Shown in pieces: positions 1-6,760 of a stretch of DNA of 14,054 nt (position 1 is the stretch's first letter; each line of letters starts with the position of its first letter). The stretch lies in the NCBI GenBank assembly GCA_003221435.1, contig QHRS01000023.1, positions 1 through 14,054 of the forward strand. Reading direction: 5' to 3'. Made by a program: the position numbers and the translations under genes. This DNA comes from Candidatus Rokuibacteriota bacterium (lineage in GTDB: Bacteria > Methylomirabilota > Methylomirabilia > Rokubacteriales > CSP1-6). A model generated the notes under the pieces. The model was not told the DNA's origin. It did no database searches and was given only the letters and a program-made list of their open reading frames with translations.

Positions 1-2
1 CC

Positions 3-506
3 ATGGTGAATATCTTCGTGCCCGAGATCTCGGTCGTCGAGAAGGTGCTCCGGTCCGTCATCGTGTACGTGTTCGTCCTCGTGGCGTTCCGCTTCACCGG
101 CAAGCGCCAGGTCGGCCAGCTCACGCCGTTCGACCTGATCGTGCTGCTCATCATCTCGAACGTCGTCCAGAACGCGGTCATCGGTCCCGACAACTCGCTT
201 GGCGGGGGCCTCATCGGCGCCGCGACGATCCTGGCGCTGAACTACGGGGTCGTGGAGCTGGCCTACCGGTCCAAGCGCGCCCGGCGGCTGCTGGAATCGC
301 ACCCGACGCTCCTGATACACAACGGACGGCTCCTCCAGGACAACCTGCGGCGTGAACGCGTCACCTTCGACGATCTGCTCGCGGCGCTCCGGCGCAACGG
401 CGTGACGGATCCGGCCCACGTGCGCGTGGCGGTGCTGGAGGAAAACGGCGGCATCAGCGTGATCCCTCGCGAGCGGGCGTCGGGGCCGAGGCCCAGCGAG
501 CCCTGA
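3..506 (+). CDS. DUF421 / YetF-type membrane protein
   Basis: This 167-residue protein looks like the short form of the DUF421 (YetF/YcaP) family, inner-membrane proteins of unsettled function. Three hydrophobic segments are visible at about residues 14-31, 43-60 and 66-86. The family-typical stretch FTGKRQVGQLTPFDLIVLL links the first two, and NAVIGPDNSLGGG precedes the third. The C-terminal half is a soluble YetF-like domain with the typical PTLLIHNGRLL segment and a closing AVLEENGGISVIPRE. The ATG at position 3 gives a sensible N-terminus, but the window begins two bases earlier, so an upstream start cannot be excluded. It stands apart from the complex I cluster, with 163 bp before the next gene. 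Family assignment is firm; the biochemical role is not known. Confidence 0.86.
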   Translation: MVNIFVPEISVVEKVLRSVIVYVFVLVAFRFTGKRQVGQLTPFDLIVLLIISNVVQNAVIGPDNSLGGGLIGAATILALNYGVVELAYRSKRARRLLESHPTLLIHNGRLLQDNLRRERVTFDDLLAALRRNGVTDPAHVRVAVLEENGGISVIPRERASGPRPSEP

Positions 507-651
507 TTCTTTCCTGCGCGGCCGTTCTATTCCTCGTGCTGACGCCCGCGTAGGAGAGGGGGAGCGCGGTTTCGGCGTCCTGGGAGCTGCCGCGGCGGGC
601 CGGCGCGTGGGCGGCGTCGAGACGAACCCGGCCCGCCCGAGCGGGGTCTCC

Positions 652-660
652 TGCTAAGAT
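652..660 (+). promoter_or_regulatory. Candidate extended -10 promoter, possibly leaderless
   Basis: TGCTAAGAT has the extended -10 form TG-N-TAAGAT. It ends ten bases before the ATG at 670, so transcription would begin about three bases before the start codon. No purine-rich Shine-Dalgarno sequence precedes that ATG, which agrees with a leaderless transcript. No good -35 hexamer lies at the usual distance, as is acceptable for extended -10 promoters. The rest of the 507-669 gap is GC-rich and shows only a weak 5-bp hairpin (632-645). This is inference from pattern alone. Confidence 0.35.
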
Positions 661-669
661 GATCCCGTC

Positions 670-2427
670 ATGATCGTGCTCGGCGTCAGCGAGACTCACT
701 GCGCCACGGCGGCGATCCTGAGAGATGGCGAGATCGTCGGGTGCGCGTCGGAAGAACGCTTCTCACGCCTGAAAAACGACGCGGGATACCCGCGCCGCGC
801 CGTCGATGCGTTGCTCCGCGACCTCCGCCTCACGCCGTCCATGATCGACCTGGTGGCGCTCGCCGGCGTCGAGGCGTTCTCGCGCGACTGGATGAACCGG
901 GTGATGCACGACGCGGCGTACGCGCGCGAGTATTACGGCGTCCGGCTGGACGCGTCGCGGCGCCGGCTCGGGTCCCGAGCCCGCAAGCTCGGCGCCAAGC
1001 TCGCGCTGGCTCACTCGGCGCCGGGCAAGGTCCGGCTCTCGCGGGAGGAGCGGCTCCATCCCGTGACGAGTCACCTGGGCGTCGGTCCCGATCGCGTCGC
1101 GACCCTCGATCACCACACCTGTCACGCCGCCGCCGCCTACCTGGGATCGCCGTTTGCCGGAGCGCCCGCACTCGTGCTCACCAACGACAACTCGGGCGAC
1201 GGACTGTGCGCGACGGCGTCCACCGGCCGGGGCGTCGCGCTTACGCGGCACGAGGCGACGCCGAGCGCGCCGGGCTCGCTCGGCTCGTTCTACTCCTTCG
1301 TGACGCTGCTGCTCGGGATGAAGCCCGGCGAGCACGAGTACAAGGTGATGGGCCTCGCGCCCTACGCGTCGGCCGGGTCGCCGGAGCGCGCCGCCGCGGT
1401 GCTTCGCGCGGTGTTCGACTTCGTCGAGGGCGCGCCGTGTCGCTTCGCCTGGAAGCAGCGGGGCCCGCGCTACGGGCTCCTGCTCAAGGCCACGCTCGGG
1501 CTCCGATTCGACGGGGTGGCCGGAGGCGCCCAACGGATCCTCGAGGAGCTGCTCGTGCGCTGGGCGCGTCTCATGCGCGCGCGGTACGGGGGCGAACGCC
1601 TCGCTCTCGGGGGCGGCGTGTTCATGAACGTGAAGGCGAACATGCTGCTTGCGTCGGAGGACTGGGTGCGTGATCTGTTCGTGTTCCCCTCGTGCGGCGA
1701 CGAATCGAACGCCGTGGGCGCCGCATACCTCGGCTACATGGTTCTCTGCGCGCGCGCGGGGGTGACGCCGGCTCCGAAGCCGTTCGGCCCGGCGTATCTC
1801 GGCCCCGGTGTCGACGATCACGAGACCGAGTCGGTGATCCGCGCGCGCGATCTCTCGGCCCGCTACCGGGTGAGCGAACACGAGCGGATCGAGGAGAAGA
1901 TCGCCGAGCTGCTCGTCTCGGACGGCGTCGTGGCGCGCTGCGCGGGCCGCATGGAGTTCGGCGCGCGCGCCCTTGGCAATCGCTCCATCCTGGCGAACCC
2001 CGCGGATCATCGGGTGGCGCACCTGATCAACCGGATGATCAAGAATCGCGATTTCTGGATGCCCTTCGCGCCGACCGTGCTGCGCGAGCGCGAGGCCGAC
2101 TATCTGATCAACCCGAAAGGCCTCGCGTCGCCGTACATGATGCTCACGTTTCCGACGAACCCGAAGCGGCGCGACGAGATCGTCGCCGCCGTGCATCAGC
2201 ACGACGGCACCGCGCGGGCCCACATCCTGGACGAGGCGTGGAACCCGGCATACTACCGGGTGATCCGCGAGTTCGAGCGCCGCACGGGCATCGGTGCCGT
2301 GCTGAACACGTCCTTCAATCTCCACGGCGAGCCCCTCGTCTGCTCGGCGGAGGACGCGGTCGACACGTTCGAGCGCTCGGGGCTCCCGCATCTCGCGATC
2401 GGTCGCTGGCTCATTTCCAAGAAGTAG
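670..2427 (+). CDS. NodU/CmcH-family O-carbamoyltransferase
   Basis: This 585-residue protein matches the carbamoyltransferase family of NodU, CmcH and TobZ, which make carbamoyl-adenylate from carbamoyl phosphate and ATP and pass the carbamoyl group to a hydroxyl on a sugar or natural product. The N-terminal Kae1-like domain shows GVSETHCATAAILRDGEIV at the start, DHHTCHAAAAY at about 147-157 with its metal-binding histidines, LTNDNSGDG, a GEHEYKVMGLAPYA segment, and LALGGGVFMNVKAN near 311-324. The C-terminal domain carries MEFGARALGNRS at about 428-439 and NTSFNLHGEPLVCS near the end, both family hallmarks. Length is normal and the frame intact. There is no biosynthetic cluster beside it, so the acceptor is unknown; a cell-surface glycan or secondary metabolite is possible. 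Family membership is near certain, substrate is not. Confidence 0.93.
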   Translation: MIVLGVSETHCATAAILRDGEIVGCASEERFSRLKNDAGYPRRAVDALLRDLRLTPSMIDLVALAGVEAFSRDWMNRVMHDAAYAREYYGVRLDASRRRLGSRARKLGAKLALAHSAPGKVRLSREERLHPVTSHLGVGPDRVATLDHHTCHAAAAYLGSPFAGAPALVLTNDNSGDGLCATASTGRGVALTRHEATPSAPGSLGSFYSFVTLLLGMKPGEHEYKVMGLAPYASAGSPERAAAVLRAVFDFVEGAPCRFAWKQRGPRYGLLLKATLGLRFDGVAGGAQRILEELLVRWARLMRARYGGERLALGGGVFMNVKANMLLASEDWVRDLFVFPSCGDESNAVGAAYLGYMVLCARAGVTPAPKPFGPAYLGPGVDDHETESVIRARDLSARYRVSEHERIEEKIAELLVSDGVVARCAGRMEFGARALGNRSILANPADHRVAHLINRMIKNRDFWMPFAPTVLREREADYLINPKGLASPYMMLTFPTNPKRRDEIVAAVHQHDGTARAHILDEAWNPAYYRVIREFERRTGIGAVLNTSFNLHGEPLVCSAEDAVDTFERSGLPHLAIGRWLISKK

Positions 2428-2480
2428 CGGCGCGCCCGGTCCGAGTGCTCCGCCCCGGGACGGAAGGGACGCCCGCGCCC

Positions 2481-2509
2481 TCGACGCTTGTGAAATCATG
2501 TGCGATAAT
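2481..2509 (+). promoter_or_regulatory. Candidate sigma70-type promoter for lipA-nuo
   Basis: TCGACG (2481-2486, four of six matches to the -35 consensus) and GATAAT (2504-2509, five of six to the -10) are separated by exactly 17 bases in a locally AT-richer patch of an otherwise GC-rich gap. Transcription would start near 2516, leaving a leader of about 20 bases before the lipA ATG. It is the best promoter candidate upstream of the lipA-nuoA block, whose genes are separated by only six bases. No experiment supports it; the match is by eye. Confidence 0.5.
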
Positions 2510-2535
2510 GCCCTCCGGCGGAAGTCTCAAACTTT

Positions 2536-3453
2536 ATGGCTATTTCGCTTCCGATTCTTGAGCCCTCGCCGCTCCAGGATCGACGCAAGCCGGGCTGGCT
2601 CAAGGTCCGGGCGCCGGGAGGGGCGAACTACATCCGGCTCCGGTCCCTCATGCGCGCGCAGAATCTGCACACGGTGTGCGAGGAGGCGCATTGTCCCAAC
2701 ATCGGCGAATGCTGGGACGACGGGACCGCGACGTTCATGGTTCTCGGCGACGTCTGCACGCGGAACTGCGGCTATTGCGCGGTCGCGCACGGCAAACCGG
2801 TCTGGGAAGACCGCGAGGAGCCCGAACGCGTCGGGCGCGCGGTCGCGACTCTCGGCCTGGAGCACGTGGTCGTCACCTCGGTGAACCGCGACGACCTGGC
2901 CGACGGCGGCGCGGCGCACTTCGCCGCGACGATTCGCGCCATCCGCCGGGAGCGGCCGGGTTGCCAGGTCGAGGTGCTGATTCCGGATTTCCAGGGCTCG
3001 GCCGGCGCGCTCCAGACCGTGATCGACGCCCGGCCCGACATCCTGAACCATAATACGGAGACCGTCCCGCGGCTCTACAAGGTCGCGCGCCACGGCGGGC
3101 GCTACGAGCGCACGCTCGAGCTGTTCCGGCGCGCGCGTGCGGCGGCGCCGGCGCTGCTCACCAAGTCCGGCATCATCCTCGGTCTCGGCGAGGAGCGCGA
3201 TGAGCTGGTCGCCACGCTGCGGGACCTCCGCGACGCGGACGTCCGCATCCTGACGCTGGGGCAGTATCTGCGGCCGTCGGCGCGGCACCTGCCGGTCGCG
3301 AAGTACTACCATCCGGACGAGTTCGCCGAGCTGGCGGAGATCGCCCGCGGCCTCGGGTTCGCCCACGTCGAGTCCGGCCCGCTCGTCCGTAGCTCGTATC
3401 ACGCCAAGCAGCAGGTCCAACACGTCGGGAGCCGGCGACTGGATGGAGTCTAG
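2536..3453 (+). CDS. lipA: Lipoyl synthase (radical SAM)
   Basis: LipA inserts two sulfur atoms into octanoyl groups carried by E2 or H proteins, making the lipoyl cofactor of pyruvate and 2-oxoglutarate dehydrogenases and the glycine cleavage system. The 305-residue product has the auxiliary cluster motif C48-x4-C53-x5-C59 (CEEAHCPNIGEC), the radical SAM motif C74-x3-C78-x2-C81 (CTRNCGYC), and the C-terminal RSSY motif whose serine binds the auxiliary cluster. The TSVNRDDLADGG and NHNTETVPRLY segments are also typical. A weak GGAAG lies 11 bases before the ATG. It sits behind a plausible promoter and six bases before nuoA, so it probably leads the transcript. No lipB or lplA is in view. All expected catalytic residues are present. 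Confidence 0.97.
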   Translation: MAISLPILEPSPLQDRRKPGWLKVRAPGGANYIRLRSLMRAQNLHTVCEEAHCPNIGECWDDGTATFMVLGDVCTRNCGYCAVAHGKPVWEDREEPERVGRAVATLGLEHVVVTSVNRDDLADGGAAHFAATIRAIRRERPGCQVEVLIPDFQGSAGALQTVIDARPDILNHNTETVPRLYKVARHGGRYERTLELFRRARAAAPALLTKSGIILGLGEERDELVATLRDLRDADVRILTLGQYLRPSARHLPVAKYYHPDEFAELAEIARGLGFAHVESGPLVRSSYHAKQQVQHVGSRRLDGV

Positions 3454-3459
3454 CGGCCG

Positions 3460-3810
3460 ATGGAGTCCCTCGCGCTCCTCATGGTATTCGGATTTGCGGC
3501 CGCGGTCGCAGGGGCTCTGCTCTACATTCCCTCGCTCATCGCGCCCCGGCGCGAGACGCCGATCAAGCTCGAGCCGTTCGAGTGCGGCAAGGATCCGGTC
3601 GCGCTGCCGGAAGGGCGCTTCGCGATCAAGTTCGCAACGACGGCGATCTTCTTCATCATCGTCGATATCGAGCTGATGTTCCTCTGGCCGTGGGCCGTCC
3701 TGTATCGGACGCTCGGCTGGTTCGGTTTCGCCGAGATGCTCGTGTTCCTGGGTATCCTGATGCTCGGGTTCCTGTACATCTGGCGCAAAGGAGGGCTCGA
3801 GTGGGACTAG
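3460..3810 (+). CDS. nuoA: NADH-quinone oxidoreductase subunit A
   Basis: This 116-residue membrane subunit of complex I sits near the junction of the membrane and peripheral arms. Three hydrophobic helices are visible (about 5-27, 58-80 and 86-108). Between the first two is the conserved loop KLEPFECGKDP with the family cysteine, and the second helix region contains RFAIKFATTAIFFIIVDIE followed by FLWPWA, a strong NuoA signature. It starts six bases after lipA, with GGAG at 3445-3448 inside the lipA end. Its last ten bases overlap nuoB. Length and motifs are normal for the family. Confidence 0.96.
   Translation: MESLALLMVFGFAAAVAGALLYIPSLIAPRRETPIKLEPFECGKDPVALPEGRFAIKFATTAIFFIIVDIELMFLWPWAVLYRTLGWFGFAEMLVFLGILMLGFLYIWRKGGLEWD
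3787..3795 (+). promoter_or_regulatory. Shine-Dalgarno site fixing the nuoB GTG start
   Basis: AAAGGAGGG lies inside the end of nuoA, five bases before the GTG at 3801. Nothing comparable precedes any alternative start in the nuoB frame, and NuoB similarity begins right after this GTG. It therefore supports a GTG start and a ten-base overlap of nuoB with nuoA. Confidence 0.8.
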
Positions 3811-4259
3811 GCACCTTCTTCGCGACCAAGCTCGACGAGGCGATCGGCTGGGCGCGGAAGTACTCGATCTTCCAGTACCCCTTCGTCACCGCCTGCTGCG
3901 GCATGGAGTACATGGCGACCGCGTGCTCTCACTACGACATTGACCGCTTCGGCGCGGGCCTCACCCGCTTCTCACCCCGCCAGGCGGACGTGCTGTTCGT
4001 GGTCGGGACGATCAGCCACAAGATGGCGCCCGTGCTCAAGCGGGTCTACGACCAGATGTGCGAGCCGAAGTGGGTGGTGGCGTTCGGCGTCTGCACCTGC
4101 ACCGGCGGGTTCTACGACAACTACGCGACCGTGATGGGCATCGATACGATCATTCCCGTCGACGTGTACATCCCGGGGTGCCCGCCGCGCCCCGAGAGCG
4201 TCATCGACGGCCTCATGAAACTCCAGGACAGGATCGCGGCAGGCGCTCAGAGATACTAG
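3801..4259 (+). CDS. nuoB: NADH-quinone oxidoreductase subunit B
   Basis: NuoB carries the terminal iron-sulfur cluster N2 that passes electrons to quinone. From the GTG start the protein has 152 residues. Visible features are the tandem cysteines ACCGMEYM (C32, C33), the RFGAGLTRFSPRQADVL stretch, FGVCTCTGGFYDNYATV (C98, C100) and VDVYIPGCPPRPESV (C127). C32, C33, C98 and C127 are the expected N2 ligands; C100 is an extra cysteine in a CxC arrangement. The start is set by a strong Shine-Dalgarno site, while an open frame further upstream to 3582 overlaps nuoA and is not coding. The TAG stop (4257-4259) coincides with the left end of repeat copy A, which separates nuoB from nuoC by 156 bp. 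Confidence 0.96.
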   Translation: MGLGTFFATKLDEAIGWARKYSIFQYPFVTACCGMEYMATACSHYDIDRFGAGLTRFSPRQADVLFVVGTISHKMAPVLKRVYDQMCEPKWVVAFGVCTCTGGFYDNYATVMGIDTIIPVDVYIPGCPPRPESVIDGLMKLQDRIAAGAQRY

Positions 4260-4369
4260 TGCCGGTCCATTTCATCTCGCCACACGTCGTTCTCGATCGT
4301 CAGTGGTCATCGTTCCTCAACACGCCGACACCTCCCTCGGACTCGTCTGGCTCGTGACTTGGAACGGCA
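4256..4369 (+). repeat. Intergenic imperfect-palindrome repeat, copy A
   Basis: This about 114-bp element lies between nuoB and nuoC and is related to copy B at 13134-13259. The first 14 bases, CTAGTGCCGGTCCA, are identical in both copies. Positions 4277-4301 match copy B at 22 of 25 without gaps, 4331-4340 match at 10 of 10, and 4343-4354 at 12 of 12. Between these blocks the copies diverge and differ in length. The ends form an inverted pair (TGCCGGTCCA at the left, TTGGAACGGCA at the right, one internal mismatch), so the element can fold back on itself. It holds no plausible gene. Strand is nominal. It resembles a MITE- or REP-like dispersed element or a structured 3' untranslated RNA element; it cannot be named from sequence alone. 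Confidence 0.8.
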
Positions 4370-4403
4370 GCAGCGGCGTCACGCGCATGAGCCGGGACTT
4401 GCT

Positions 4404-4409
4404 GGAAGG
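4404..4409 (+). promoter_or_regulatory. Shine-Dalgarno site for the nuoC TTG start
   Basis: GGAAGG lies six bases before the TTG at 4416. The nearby ATG at 4387 is in another frame and stops after 13 codons, and the first internal ATG of the nuoC frame would cut off about 50 conserved residues. The TTG is therefore the best start. Confidence 0.6.
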
Positions 4410-4415
4410 CGCTAG

Positions 4416-4913
4416 TTGGACGGACTGAGGATAATCGAGCGGCTCAGGGAGCGCTTCGCGACCGCGATCGTCGAGACCGGAAGTCAGTGCCGTGATCACA
4501 CCGCCGTCGTCGACCGCGCGGCCGTCCGGCAGGCGCTCGAGTTCTGCAAGACCAATCCCGAGCTGTCCTTCGACATGCTCACGGACCTCACCGCGGTGGA
4601 TTATCTCAAGTTTCCCGGCCGCGAGGATCGGCCGCGCTTTGAGGTCGTCTATCATCTCTACTCGCTGCCCCACAACCACCGGGTGCGGCTCAAGGTGGGC
4701 GTGGAGGAAGACGACGCCGTTGTGCCGACGGCGGTGGGGCTCTGGGCGATCGCCAACTGGTTCGAGCGTGAGGTCTGGGACATGTTCGGCATCCGCTTCG
4801 ATGGGCATCCGGACCTCCGGCGCCTGCTGATGTACGAGGAGTTCGAGGGGCACCCGCTGCGAAAGGACTACCCGATCAACAGGCGGCAACCCCTGATCGG
4901 GCCGAGGAACTGA
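4416..4913 (+). CDS. nuoC: NADH-quinone oxidoreductase subunit C
   Basis: NuoC is a cluster-free peripheral-arm subunit of complex I that packs against NuoD. The 165-residue product ends with the family signature: WFEREVWDMFGIRF at about 118-131, then HPDLRRLLMYEEFEGHPLRK and DYP. The middle has the expected LTDLTAVDYLKFP and FEVVYHLYSL segments. It starts at TTG, preceded by GGAAGG. Separate nuoC and nuoD genes, two bases apart, contrast with the fused nuoCD of E. coli. It follows the repeat-bearing 156-bp gap after nuoB, so it may be expressed by read-through or from an unseen promoter. Confidence 0.95.
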   Translation: MDGLRIIERLRERFATAIVETGSQCRDHTAVVDRAAVRQALEFCKTNPELSFDMLTDLTAVDYLKFPGREDRPRFEVVYHLYSLPHNHRVRLKVGVEEDDAVVPTAVGLWAIANWFEREVWDMFGIRFDGHPDLRRLLMYEEFEGHPLRKDYPINRRQPLIGPRN

Positions 4914-4915
4914 CC

Positions 4916-6283
4916 ATGGCGCAGCGGACGACCCGAGAGATGTACCTCGGGGAAGGGAGCGGAACCGGCAGCCGGCACCTCCAGGTCAACGTCGGCCCTC
5001 AGCATCCGGCAATGCACGGCATCATCCGGATCCTGGCCGAGCTGGATGGGGAGACGGTCGTCCGAGGCGACGTCGAGATCGGCTACCTGCACCGCGCGTT
5101 CGAGAAGGAGTGCGAGGTCGGCCCGTACGCCAATGCGATTCCGTTCACCGACCGTCTCAACTACGTCTCGCCGCTGATCAACAACTTCGGCTACGCCTCC
5201 GCGGTCGAGAAGCTGCTCGGCATCGACCTGACCGAGCGTTGCGAGTACATCCGGGTGATCATGAGCGAGATCTCGCGGATTTGCGATCACCTGACGTGCA
5301 TCGGCGCGTCCGCGATGGAGCTCGGCGCCGTCACGGTCTTCCTCTACATGATCAAGGCGCGCGAGTTTCTCTGGGAGCTGGTCGAGGACGTCACGGGCGC
5401 GCGGCTCACGATCTCCTATGGGCGCGTGGGCGGTGTCAAGGCCGATCTGCCCGAGGGGTTCGCGGCGAAGATGCAGAGGGCGTTCAAGGAGACCCGCGAA
5501 GTGCTCGACGAGGTCCATCGGCTCCTGACCGGCAACCGGATCTTCATGGACCGCATGATCGGTGTCGGCGTCCTGTCGGCGGAGGATACCGTGGCGTACT
5601 CGATCACCGGGCCGCTGCTCCGCGCCGCGGGCGTCGGCTACGACGTGCGCCGCGCCCAGCCGTACTGGGCGTACGACCGTGTCGAGTTCGAGGTGCCGAC
5701 GCAGAAGGGCGCCGACAACTATGCGCGCTATCTGGTGCGCATGGCGGAGATGGAGCAATCGATGCGCATCGTCGAGCGGGCGTTCGCGGACATTCCGGGC
5801 GGCCCGATCAACGTGGATTTCGAGGGGCGGCCCATCGATCCCGCCGCGTACGTGGACCGTGGCAAGCAGGGCAAGACCGACGGGCTCTTGCTGATCCCGA
5901 TCACGCTGTCGCCGAACCTCCAGGGGCAGAACCGGGCAGCGCTCGAGCGGGTCAACGCGGCCGACAAGCGGGTCGTCCTGCCGCCGAAAGAGACGACATA
6001 CGGTTCCATCGAGGGGCTGATGAATCACTTCATGCTCCTCATGGACGGCTACGGGATCCGGCCGCCGATCGGCGAAGCCTATTTCCCGGTCGAAGGGGCG
6101 AACGGAGAGCTCGGGTTCTACGTCGTGTCGGACGGAAGCGATCGGCCCTACCGGGTCCGCTGCCGGCCGCCGTGCCTGCCGCCCCTGGCGGCGCTCCACC
6201 GGATGCTCGAAGGCGGCATGGTCGCCGACGTCGTCCCGACCTTCGGCTCCGTCAACATGATCGGCGGCGAGCTGGACAGGTAG
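4916..6283 (+). CDS. nuoD: NADH-quinone oxidoreductase subunit D (49 kDa type)
   Basis: NuoD forms the quinone-binding cavity together with NuoB. The 455-residue protein contains NVGPQHPAMHGIIRI, VEIGYLHRAFEKECE, LNYVSPLINNFGYASAVEKL, RVIMSEISRICDHL and TGPLLRAAGVGYDVRR, all standard for the family, and ends GSVNMIGGELDR like other NuoD proteins. It is roughly 50 residues longer than the usual 400 or so. The surplus falls near residues 302-351, between GGPINVD and RVVLPPKE, where typical NuoD proteins have a short linker. GAGGAA at 4904-4909 sits six bases before the ATG. It is packed between nuoC (2-bp gap) and nuoE (3-bp gap). Function is not in doubt; the insertion may be lineage-specific. 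Confidence 0.97.
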   Translation: MAQRTTREMYLGEGSGTGSRHLQVNVGPQHPAMHGIIRILAELDGETVVRGDVEIGYLHRAFEKECEVGPYANAIPFTDRLNYVSPLINNFGYASAVEKLLGIDLTERCEYIRVIMSEISRICDHLTCIGASAMELGAVTVFLYMIKAREFLWELVEDVTGARLTISYGRVGGVKADLPEGFAAKMQRAFKETREVLDEVHRLLTGNRIFMDRMIGVGVLSAEDTVAYSITGPLLRAAGVGYDVRRAQPYWAYDRVEFEVPTQKGADNYARYLVRMAEMEQSMRIVERAFADIPGGPINVDFEGRPIDPAAYVDRGKQGKTDGLLLIPITLSPNLQGQNRAALERVNAADKRVVLPPKETTYGSIEGLMNHFMLLMDGYGIRPPIGEAYFPVEGANGELGFYVVSDGSDRPYRVRCRPPCLPPLAALHRMLEGGMVADVVPTFGSVNMIGGELDR

Positions 6284-6286
6284 ACG

Positions 6287-6760
6287 ATGCCCGTCGAGTT
6301 CACGCGGGAGCAGTTGGGCGAAGTCACGCGCCTGCAGAGGCTCTACCCCGACAGGGGGGGCGCGCTCCTGCCCGTGCTGCATCTCGCGCAGGAGGTGTTC
6401 GGGTACATTTCCGAGGACGTCGAGAAGTATGTCGGGACGCTGTTCGACCTGGGTCCGGCCCACGTCCACGAGGTCGTGACGTTCTACACCATGTACTTCC
6501 GCCGGCCCAGGGGGCGTCACGTCCTCTCGGTCTGCCACAACCTCTCCTGTCACCTGATGGGCGCGCAGGAGATCATCGCCCACCTGACGTCGCGTCTCGG
6601 CATCGAGCTGGGCGAGACGACGGACGACGGGCGCATCACGCTGCTCACGGTCGAGTGCCTGTGCGCCTGCGAGATGGCGCCGATGCTGCAGGTCGACGAC
6701 CGCTACGAGGGGCATCTCACGGTCGAGAAGGTCGAGCGGCTGGTGGACCGCCTCGCATGA
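6287..6760 (+). CDS. nuoE: NADH-quinone oxidoreductase subunit E (24 kDa type)
   Basis: NuoE is a thioredoxin-fold subunit carrying the [2Fe-2S] cluster N1a beside the NADH site. The 157-residue product has an N-terminal helical part with GALLPVLHLAQEVFGYIS and VVTFYTMYF, then the cluster ligands C83 and C88 (SVCHNLSCHLMG) and C124 and C128 (VECLCACEMAP). The last motif is usually CLGAC or similar; here a third cysteine, C126, sits in the middle. It ends in an ATGA overlap with nuoF, which indicates translational coupling. Length and fold markers are normal. Confidence 0.96.
   Translation: MPVEFTREQLGEVTRLQRLYPDRGGALLPVLHLAQEVFGYISEDVEKYVGTLFDLGPAHVHEVVTFYTMYFRRPRGRHVLSVCHNLSCHLMGAQEIIAHLTSRLGIELGETTDDGRITLLTVECLCACEMAPMLQVDDRYEGHLTVEKVERLVDRLA

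Noticed and set aside
632..645. Hairpin CCCGC-CCGA-GCGGG as a terminator after the DUF421 gene
   Set aside because: The stem is only 5 bp and is not followed by a T-run; such short GC palindromes are common by chance here.
763..2499. Long open frame of 578 codons on the - strand across the carbamoyltransferase gene
   Set aside because: It is antisense to a gene with clear family motifs, has an Arg/Val/His-rich composition with no recognisable domain, and such shadows are expected in GC-rich coding DNA.
4387..4428. ATG at 4387 as the start of nuoC or of a small peptide
   Set aside because: It is out of frame with nuoC and stops after 13 codons; no independent support exists.
4868..6715. 615-codon open frame on the - strand across nuoD and nuoE
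   Set aside because: It is antisense to two well-supported genes, has no domain-like sequence and no plausible ribosome-binding site. The same applies to the - strand frames at 6703-8076 and 8214-9599.
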